Shown here piece after piece: positions 51,491-58,218 of a DNA stretch of 64,000 nucleotides. Source of the stretch: Clostridiales bacterium (GTDB taxonomy: Bacteria > Bacillota > Clostridia > Christensenellales > Borkfalkiaceae); contig SVIW01000009.1 in the NCBI GenBank assembly GCA_015069295.1, positions 1-64,000 on the forward strand, given 5' to 3'. The number at the start of each line of letters is the position of its first letter. Position 1 is the stretch's first letter. The notes beneath the pieces are model-generated. The model saw nothing but the letters and a program-made list of their open reading frames with translations. It made no database searches and was not told where the DNA came from. Position numbers and translations under genes: made by a program.

Positions 51491-51540
51491 AGGGGGAAAT
51501 TTGAAAATAAATATTTTTTTACGTTGCGCCCTTTATTTTG

Positions 51541-51569
51541 TTTACCAAAATAAAAAAATCGTGTATAAT
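51541..51569 (+). promoter_or_regulatory. promoter of the dipeptidase gene
   Basis: TTTACC (51541-51546), 17-bp spacer, TATAAT (51564-51569); back to back with the radC promoter. Confidence 0.7.
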
Positions 51570-51623
51570 AAATATAGAAACCGTGAAAAACGCCCTCTTA
51601 GGCGAACGGATAAGGAGTACGCT

Positions 51624-53000
51624 ATGGAAAAATATTTTGACGACATCGTAAATTCGACGGTGGAAATTTTAAAATTCGATTCCTCTTTAAAGCCTGCCGA
51701 AGGCGAATATCCTTTCGGCAAGGAAACGGCGGAGTGCCTGCAATATTTTTTAAACCTTGCGCAAAGCTTTGGCTTTGAAACGAAAAATTACGACAACTAC
51801 GTCGGCGAAGTAATTTTCGGCGAGGGCGAGGATTTTGCTATTTTGGCGCATTTGGACGTCGTGCCCGCCGGCAGCGGTTGGAAATATCCCCCCTTTGAAG
51901 GGGTTATCAACGACGACCTTTCCGACGGCGGCGTTGCGGGCAGAAAAATTTGGGGCAGAGGCGCGATGGACGACAAAACGCCCGCCATCGTCTGTCTGTA
52001 CGCGTTAAAGGCGTTAAAAGACGAGGGTATTACGCCAAACAGAACCTTTAAACTGATCGTCGGCTGCAACGAAGAAGCGGGCTGGAAATGTATCGAGCAT
52101 TATAACAAAGTCGCCGTAATGCCCAAGGAAGGCTTTACCCCCGACGCCGATTTCCCCGTTATCTATGCCGAAAAGGGAATTTTGCATTTTTCCTGCGATT
52201 TTGTGATAAACGACCCGCCCATGTCCGCGTTGAACGCGGGAGAACGGGTAAATATGGTCTGCGATTTCGCCAGCGCAATCTGCACGAGAAAGGCGGCGGA
52301 GAACCTCGTGTATTATGAAAATCCGATTGCGGGTACAACCCTTTCTTACGACAATACCACCAATATTTTAAAGGCGTACGGAAAATCTGCGCACGGTTCT
52401 ACCCCCGAAAAGGGCGCGAACGCTTTGCAGGCTTTATTGAAATTTTTCTCGACCTTCCACCCCGATTGCAAAAAAGCCTACGATTTGTTGTTTGACGACG
52501 TAACGGGCTTGAAAACCCTGCAAGACGAAACGGGCAACTTGACTCTTTCCCCCGATTTGGCAACCTTTAAAAACGGCGTGTTGACGGTAACCAGCGACGT
52601 GCGCTTCCCCGCCACCCATAAAAAGGAAGAAATTTTTGAGAAATTGGACGGTGTTGGCGCTATATACAACGTAGTCAATTACCAAGCTCCCCTCTACAAC
52701 GACCCCAACGGCGATTTGATCGTAACCTTGATGAAGGTCTACAACGAAGTAACGGGCAAAAACGAAAGCCCGATTGCCATCGGCGGCGGTACGTATGCGC
52801 GCGCGCTCGAATGCGGCTGCGCGTTCGGTCCCGAATTGAAAGACGAGGAAGCCACTATTCACCAAGCCAACGAATACGTTACTTTTGAGAGAATCCGTTT
52901 GATGAGCGACGTGTATTACCGCGCTTTGAAAGCCGTTGCCTTAAAAAAGAAAAAGGCTTTGCGACTGGGTTGGATACGGGTCGTAAAAAAGACGAAATAA
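51624..53000 (+). CDS. M20 family dipeptidase (PepV-like)
   Basis: 458 residues from MEKYFDDIVNSTVEI (AAGGAG before the ATG at 51624). A zinc-dependent cytosolic dipeptidase. Metal ligands: ILAHLDVVPAG (His-x-Asp), WGRGAMDDKTPAI (bridging Asp) and GCNEEAGWKC (Glu-Glu), then the lid domain (residues about 190-360, with AHGSTPEKGANALQAL) and the last ligand His in EATIHQANEYV. The length and lid fit PepV/Xaa-His dipeptidase. Alone between a promoter and a terminator. Confidence 0.93.
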   Translation: MEKYFDDIVNSTVEILKFDSSLKPAEGEYPFGKETAECLQYFLNLAQSFGFETKNYDNYVGEVIFGEGEDFAILAHLDVVPAGSGWKYPPFEGVINDDLSDGGVAGRKIWGRGAMDDKTPAIVCLYALKALKDEGITPNRTFKLIVGCNEEAGWKCIEHYNKVAVMPKEGFTPDADFPVIYAEKGILHFSCDFVINDPPMSALNAGERVNMVCDFASAICTRKAAENLVYYENPIAGTTLSYDNTTNILKAYGKSAHGSTPEKGANALQALLKFFSTFHPDCKKAYDLLFDDVTGLKTLQDETGNLTLSPDLATFKNGVLTVTSDVRFPATHKKEEIFEKLDGVGAIYNVVNYQAPLYNDPNGDLIVTLMKVYNEVTGKNESPIAIGGGTYARALECGCAFGPELKDEEATIHQANEYVTFERIRLMSDVYYRALKAVALKKKKALRLGWIRVVKKTK

Positions 53001-53010
53001 AAACCGCACG

Positions 53011-53042
53011 AGCCGAGGCGTTCTACTGCGCCTCGGCTTTTT
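53011..53042 (+). terminator. terminator of the dipeptidase gene
   Basis: AGCCGAGGCG pairs with CGCCTCGGCT (10 bp, 8-base loop), then T5. Confidence 0.9.
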
Positions 53043-53368
53043 ATTTGCCGAAAAAGATATGCGGCCCGCGTATTGCACGCGAGCCGCATACCTTTAGTGA
53101 GAGAATATGAAAAAAGTTAGTATAGTCGGATTTTATCATTTCTCCGTATATTTTTCTTTGCGCGGCAAAAAACCTTTTCCGGCTTTTTACTTCCGACAAA
53201 CTACCGCGGGAGCGTTCGCTCCTTTTTAGAAGAGCCCTTTTGCCTCTTCGTAAACTTTATTGTAATTTCGCTTTGTGTAAGTTATATGTTAATATTGTGA
53301 TAATTTAGTGAAAATTATATATTTTCACAAAAAATGTTTGTTTTGTTCGTATTATCCCTTTTTCTCGT
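53043..53368. other. AT-rich intergenic region with hairpins
   Basis: No ORF with a ribosome site is seen. A strong hairpin TATGCGGC/GCCGCATA with an inner CGCGT stem (53056-53091) has T5 on its minus-strand side and can end the flavoprotein transcript. Another hairpin GGAGC-GTTC-GCTCC followed by T5 (53212-53228) is a plus-strand terminator with no obvious gene before it. The last 100 bp are very AT-rich. A small RNA on either strand is possible but no known family is recognised. Confidence 0.4.
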
Positions 53369-54943
53369 CTATACCGTTTCGTAATAGAAAGAGGCAAAAA
53401 TTGCCTCCGCAACGCGCAAGCCGTCTGCCGCCGACGAAGTAATACCGCCCGCATAACCCGCGCCCTCGCCGCAAGGGTATAACGCGCGCACGCCGACAGA
53501 TTGCATATCCTTTTCCCTTTCGATTCGAATGGGCGAGCTGGTACGGGACTCTACACCCGTCAGCAACGCGTCGGGATCGGCAAAGCCTTTCAAGCGTTTG
53601 TCCATATCGATTGCGCCGTTTTTTAAAGCATTAATAATCGGCGCGGGAAAAACTTCGCGTAAATCGGCAAAAGCAGTGCCCGCCGCGTAGGTAGGCTGTA
53701 CGTCGCCGAACGAACGGCTCGTTTTGTCCTTTAAAAAATCTCCCAAGCGTTGCACGGGGGCGGCGTAGGTTTTCCCGCCCGCAAGGAACGCCGCGCGCTC
53801 TAAGCCGCGCTGAAATTCAACCCCTGCCAAGGGGGAATCGCCTATAAAATCCGCCTGCGTAACCTGCACGATTAAAGCGCTGTTGGCGTTTTTTCCGTCG
53901 CGGGCGTAATTGCTCATACCGTTGGTAACGACGCCGCCCTCTTCGCTGGCGGCGGGCATAACGTAGCCGCCCGGGCACATACAAAAGGTAAATACGGCGC
54001 GCTCGCTTGCGTGCGACACTAATTTATAATCGGCAGGCGGGAGCTTTTCAAACGCTTTGCCGTATTGCGAATACCCGATTTTCTCTTGCAAATGCTCGAT
54101 GCGCACCCCCACGGCAAAGTCTTTGGCACGCATAAAAACGCCGCGGCGAAGCAGCATTTCGAAGGTATCTCTCGCGCTGTGCCCAATCGCCAAAACGAGG
54201 GCGGAAACGGGAAGATATTCCGTCTTTCCCCCTACCGTGTCCGTATCGAAACGGGTTATAACCGCCTCTTTGACCCGTCCGTTTTCTATTTTGATATCTT
54301 CAAGGCGGGTGTGGAAATACACTTCGCCGCCCTGCGCGCGGATATATTCGCGCATATTTTTTACTACGGTTTTTAAGTTATCGCTGCCGATATGCGGCTT
54401 TGCCAAATATAAAATTTCTTGCGGAGCGCCGAACTGCACGAACAAGCGCAATACCTCGGCGTTTAACGGGCTGTGGGTCTGGGTGTTTAATTTGCCGTCC
54501 GAAAAAGTCCCCGCGCCCCCTTCGCCAAACTGGATATTCGTCTGCGTATCCAACAGGCGGGTATCAAAAAATGCCTGCACCCGCTTTTCCCGTTCTTCCA
54601 CGCACGCTCCCCGTTCGATTAAAATAGGCAAAATACCGTGCTCTAAAAGGCGCAAAGCACAAAACAGTCCCGCAGGACCGCTGCCCACGACTAGCACTTT
54701 TTCTTTCGGCTGCTTCGTTTTCGGCAGTTTCTCAAACACGGGCGGTTCTTCCTTTTGCGGGGTTTTGGCGCACTCGAAGGTATACACGTATTGCAGCCGA
54801 TTTTTATCCCGCGCGTCGAGGGATTTTTTCTTGATGGCAAAATAGCCAACTTGTCCGCCCAATTTCTTTTTCGCAATGCCAAGCAGTTCTTTTTCGTCGC
54901 GGTCAATGGGCAGCTTTATATTGGAAAAAGTCAATACACTCAT
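53369..54943 (-). CDS. FAD-dependent oxidoreductase, COG2509 type
   Basis: 524 residues. A small N-terminal domain of about 85 residues (LTFSNIKLPIDRDEKELLGIAKKKLGG) precedes the Rossmann FAD motif KVLVVGSGPAGLFCALRLLEHG near residue 95. GKLNTQTHSPL, LAIGHSARDTFEMLLRRGVFM and the closing YPCGEGAGYAGGITSSAADGLRVAEA are typical of this uncharacterised family of flavin dehydrogenases. The reaction is unknown. It overlaps the preceding flavoprotein gene by 4 bp, so the two are translated together. Confidence 0.87.
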   Translation of the reverse strand: MSVLTFSNIKLPIDRDEKELLGIAKKKLGGQVGYFAIKKKSLDARDKNRLQYVYTFECAKTPQKEEPPVFEKLPKTKQPKEKVLVVGSGPAGLFCALRLLEHGILPILIERGACVEEREKRVQAFFDTRLLDTQTNIQFGEGGAGTFSDGKLNTQTHSPLNAEVLRLFVQFGAPQEILYLAKPHIGSDNLKTVVKNMREYIRAQGGEVYFHTRLEDIKIENGRVKEAVITRFDTDTVGGKTEYLPVSALVLAIGHSARDTFEMLLRRGVFMRAKDFAVGVRIEHLQEKIGYSQYGKAFEKLPPADYKLVSHASERAVFTFCMCPGGYVMPAASEEGGVVTNGMSNYARDGKNANSALIVQVTQADFIGDSPLAGVEFQRGLERAAFLAGGKTYAAPVQRLGDFLKDKTSRSFGDVQPTYAAGTAFADLREVFPAPIINALKNGAIDMDKRLKGFADPDALLTGVESRTSSPIRIEREKDMQSVGVRALYPCGEGAGYAGGITSSAADGLRVAEAIFASFYYETV

Positions 54944-56169
54944 ACCTGCCCCACCCTTTTTTCTATTAAAGCCTTAGCAACCGTCTGCGAAGAGCTGAAC
55001 GCCCATTGCAAATTGTACCCGCCGCAAGCGCCGTCTACGTCCAAAATTTCACCCGCAAAATACAGCCCTTTGACAAATCGGCTCTCCAAATTCTCGTCCG
55101 CTTCACAAAGGGGAATACCCCCTTTGGTTACCTGCGCGTACTCAAAGCCCAAATTCCCCGTCAAGGAAAGAGGAAAGGCTTTTGTCAATTTGGCGGCAAG
55201 CCGCATATCGCCGTCCGCGCGGCGGAGTATCGCCCTGCCGATTTGGTTATTGACCACGCCGAATAAAAGCTCGGTTTTTGAAAGCGTGGGATATTTTTTT
55301 TCTTTCTCTTGTAAAATCCGATAAATTTCCGTTTCGGAAATTTCGGGCAAGAAATCAAGCTCTAACGAAATCCCTTTCGATACTTTGTCGGTAAGGTAGG
55401 CGGAAATACGGAAAACGGCGTCCCCGGAAATCCCGTAATCGGTGAAAATGATATCCCCCTGCTCCTTTGCGATAAGCTTTCCGTTTTGATACGCCCGCAC
55501 CATACCGTCGTGCACGCGAATCCCTTTCAAAGTCTTTATGTGCGCGGTATCCGTCTTTAATTGCACGAGCGAGGGGTATAACGCCGTTACGCTGTGTCCC
55601 AAATTTTGCGCAAGCGCGTACGCCGTGCCGTCCGTGCCAAAATTTTTGGCTGCTTTCCCACCCGCGCAAAGCACGACGGTTTTTGCAAAATACTTCTCTT
55701 CCCCGCTTTTCGTAGCTACCCGCAATAAAAAGCCGTCTTTTTCTTTTTTGATTTCCGTTACCTGCGATTGTAAATACACGGAAACGCCCTGCTTTTCAAC
55801 GGTAAAGCGCAACGCGTCGCAAAGCGCGGAAGCTTGTCTGCCCGCAGGGTAGACTCTGCCCCGCTCGTCGGCGAGTAAAGGCACGCCCAGCGCGGCGAAG
55901 AAGTCTTGCAATACGGTATTATCGTACGCATTGACGGTGTTTTGCGCGCGAATAGCGTCGCCCGCTAAAGAGGAGAATCCCCCTTCGCGAACGGCGAGGT
56001 TGGTGATATTCCCCTGCCCGTTGCCCGTCGCGGAGAGTTTTTTTCCAAGGCGATCCCCCCGCTCGAAAATGGCAACCTCGTCAAATTTTGCAAAATCGTG
56101 CGGCAAAGCCGCCGCAAGCATAAGCCCTGACGCGCCGCCGCCGATAATTGCTACTTTTAATCTTTTCAT
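54940..56169 (-). CDS. NAD(P)/FAD-dependent oxidoreductase, HI0933/BaiN-like
   Basis: About 409 residues from MKRLKVAIIGGGASG; ATG codons 9 and 45 bases upstream are alternatives and no ribosome site decides. FAD motif VAIIGGGASGLMLAAAL, then LGKKLSATGNGQGNITNLAV and VVLCAGGKAAKNFGTDGTAYALAQ, and the end LYFAGEILDVDGACGGYNLQWAFSSS are standard for the HI0933 family. A member in gut clostridia (BaiN) takes part in bile-acid dehydroxylation, but most have no known role, and no bai genes lie near. Forms a two-gene operon with the COG2509 flavoprotein. Confidence 0.87.
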   Translation of the reverse strand: MKRLKVAIIGGGASGLMLAAALPHDFAKFDEVAIFERGDRLGKKLSATGNGQGNITNLAVREGGFSSLAGDAIRAQNTVNAYDNTVLQDFFAALGVPLLADERGRVYPAGRQASALCDALRFTVEKQGVSVYLQSQVTEIKKEKDGFLLRVATKSGEEKYFAKTVVLCAGGKAAKNFGTDGTAYALAQNLGHSVTALYPSLVQLKTDTAHIKTLKGIRVHDGMVRAYQNGKLIAKEQGDIIFTDYGISGDAVFRISAYLTDKVSKGISLELDFLPEISETEIYRILQEKEKKYPTLSKTELLFGVVNNQIGRAILRRADGDMRLAAKLTKAFPLSLTGNLGFEYAQVTKGGIPLCEADENLESRFVKGLYFAGEILDVDGACGGYNLQWAFSSSQTVAKALIEKRVGQV

Positions 56170-56253
56170 ACTTTCCATACCTTTATTGTACTCTATTTGG
56201 GGCGTAGTTGTCAATTTTTCAAAAAAGAGAACGGAAAATTTTTTCTACGGATA

Positions 56254-56282
56254 TTGACAATTTCGACTTTTTATATTAAAAT
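56254..56282 (+). promoter_or_regulatory. promoter of the 56342 gene
   Basis: TTGACA (56254-56259), 17-bp spacer, TAAAAT (56277-56282). Confidence 0.75.
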
Positions 56283-56341
56283 ATACATAGGATAAATACG
56301 AAATACTCTTTACCGTTACGAGCGGTAAAAAAGGAGAAATT

Positions 56342-57694
56342 ATGGGTTTTATAGAAAAAGCAATCGAGTATTGTAAAGAAAACTTGGTGATGGCGATTTT
56401 GATTGCGGGGCTGGTTTTATTCTGCCTCGTCCTCGTCGTCATTCTTATCGTGCTTGGGCACAAGGCAAAAAAACGCAGAAAGGCGTTAGCGGCAAAGCCA
56501 ACGGAAAAACCGCAAGCATTGCCGGAAAAAGAAAGCAATACGCCTTTGAAGGAAGAAACGGCAGCGGCAGAACAAATCCCTTCCGTCCCCAAATACTGTA
56601 TGTTCTGCGGGAAGAAAAACGAAGCGCAAGCGACGTTTTGCGACGAATGTGCGGGTAAGGAATTCGGCGATTTAGAAAGCTATTTGCTCAAGAAAGAAGA
56701 AAAGCAAAAGACGCGCGAAGCGGAAAAAGCGGAAGCGGCGAAACGGGCGGCGGAAAAGGAAGCGGCAAAATCGGAAGCGGAGAAAAAACAGCAAGCGATG
56801 CTGGACGAGGCTATCGAAAAGGAAGAAAAGAAAACGCAGGCAACGAAGAAGCCCGCGGCGAAAAAGAGCGACGTTTCCTTGGGCAACGTCTACGAAGAAA
56901 ACGAAACGGATAAGCAAGCGAAGTACACCGGCAAATGGGTAATTTTCCGTATGTATACGCTGGGCAACGATCAGGAAGTTTCGGAAGAAACTTATTTCTT
57001 CGAACTGCGCGCCTCGAACGGCGAAAAGCTGCTTTCCAGCGAGGAATACAATTCGTACAACGGCGCTCTGCGCGGGATTGCCACGCATAAAGCAAACATT
57101 GCGCGCAGCAATTTCCGTATCAATCAAACGAAGAAAGGCGATTTTATTTATAAACTGATGAGCGGGAAAAACACCCTGCTCTGCACGGGAGAAAACTATG
57201 CGACCAAAGCTCGTTGCGAAAGCGCAGTCGAATCGGTGAAACGGTTTGCCGAGACGGCTATTGTGGACGAAAACGTGCAGGAACATTTGGTAAAAATTCC
57301 TATGGAAGAGGATACTACGCCGCCCACGCTGCCCGACGGCTGCAACGGGAAATGGATTATCAGCAGTGAAAAAACGGAAAACGGCGAAACGACCTACTCG
57401 TTTGAACTGTACGCAAACAACGGCGAAAAGCTGCTTTCCAGTGAAGAGTACACGACCTATATCGGCGCGGTCAACGGCATTGCCACTCACAAAACGAATA
57501 TTTCCCGCGGTAATTTCCGCATTACCTTGACCAAGCGCGGCGATTATATTTACAAGCTGTTGAATGGCAACGGGCAGCTGCTGTGCCTTGGCGAACATTA
57601 TAAGACCAAACGGCTGTGTCAAAACGCCGTCGAATCGGTAAAACGGTTTGCGTTAAATTCCCCTACCTTGACCGATTCGTCTATCACGAAATAA
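56342..57694 (+). CDS. membrane protein with zinc ribbon and two DUF1508 domains
   Basis: 450 residues. One N-terminal membrane helix (MAILIAGLVLFCLVLVVILIVL) is followed by a basic stretch, so the rest is cytoplasmic. A zinc ribbon reads YCMFCGKKN...FCDECAG (about 80-107). A long charged coiled coil of Ala/Glu/Lys repeats spans about 120-185. Two tandem YegP/DUF1508 domains follow (GKWVIFRM...SSEEYNSYNGALRGIATHK and GKWIISS...SSEEYTTYIGAVNGIATHK), each ending in ESVKRFA. The combination is not one I know; DUF1508 itself has no clear function. Single gene with own promoter and terminator. Confidence 0.8.
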   Translation: MGFIEKAIEYCKENLVMAILIAGLVLFCLVLVVILIVLGHKAKKRRKALAAKPTEKPQALPEKESNTPLKEETAAAEQIPSVPKYCMFCGKKNEAQATFCDECAGKEFGDLESYLLKKEEKQKTREAEKAEAAKRAAEKEAAKSEAEKKQQAMLDEAIEKEEKKTQATKKPAAKKSDVSLGNVYEENETDKQAKYTGKWVIFRMYTLGNDQEVSEETYFFELRASNGEKLLSSEEYNSYNGALRGIATHKANIARSNFRINQTKKGDFIYKLMSGKNTLLCTGENYATKARCESAVESVKRFAETAIVDENVQEHLVKIPMEEDTTPPTLPDGCNGKWIISSEKTENGETTYSFELYANNGEKLLSSEEYTTYIGAVNGIATHKTNISRGNFRITLTKRGDYIYKLLNGNGQLLCLGEHYKTKRLCQNAVESVKRFALNSPTLTDSSITK

Positions 57695-57700
57695 AAGAAA

Positions 57701-57730
57701 AAAACTACCTGCCAAAGCAGGTAGTTTTTT
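57701..57730. terminator. bidirectional terminator
   Basis: AAAACTACCTGC pairs with GCAGGTAGTTTT (12 bp, four-base loop), T or A tracts both sides; it ends the 56342 gene and the DUF378 gene. Confidence 0.9.
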
Positions 57731-57736
57731 TGCCCG

Positions 57737-57964
57737 TTAGTCTGCGCGGCGGTTTTTCAGCCAAAGCACACCGTTCGTGATAAACGGAGAAATGATCAGC
57801 CACAACGCCGCAAGCGCGATAAGCGAATAGACGATAACCGAGCCTGCCGTCCGCGCGCCCATAAATACCGTGGACACGAGGTTGACGTTAAACAACCCGA
57901 ACAAGCCCCAGTTTACAGCGCCGACGATTACCAAAATATACGCGATAATATTAGCAATGAGCAT
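57737..57964 (-). CDS. DUF378 family small membrane protein
   Basis: 75 residues from MLIANIIAYILVIVGA (AGGAGGGAAATTTT before the ATG at 57964). Two membrane helices: IIAYILVIVGAVNWGLFGLF and IVYSLIALAALWLIISPF. The phrase VGAVNWGLFGLFNVNLV is the hallmark of DUF378 (YuzA-like). Function unknown; members are common in Bacillota. Single-gene unit. Confidence 0.88.
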   Translation of the reverse strand: MLIANIIAYILVIVGAVNWGLFGLFNVNLVSTVFMGARTAGSVIVYSLIALAALWLIISPFITNGVLWLKNRRAD

Positions 57965-58019
57965 AAAATTTCCCTCCTGCAAGCAGTATGTGCACAGGAG
58001 GAAAAAAAATGCTTTGAAT

Positions 58020-58218
58020 TAAAGAAAATTCAAAATTTGGAGTGCGGAATTCGGAATTGTAGTTTTATTTAAATTACCGAGTGGTTACACGAAACTGTGG
58101 AGAAGGGTTGCAGATTGAAACAAAACACGGAAGATTCGCCGATGCGACTTTACTGAGCGTAAACGAGCAAGGCGAAAGCCGTTTTTGTTTCAAGATGCGC
58201 CCTTATACACAGTTTCTT
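58020..58218. repeat. intergenic stretch with long imperfect hairpin
   Basis: No gene is seen. Near 58036-58060 a GGAATTCGGAATT-type unit matches, in inverse, the run at 39265-39310. From 58105 to 58205 lies a long hairpin: TTGAAACAAAACACGG (58115-58130) pairs with CCGTTTTTGTTTCAA (58179-58193) with one bulge, and inside it TTCGCC/GGCGAA and TTTAC/GTAAA continue the stem. It lies 20 bp past the stop of the ABC protein on the minus strand. Confidence 0.5.
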
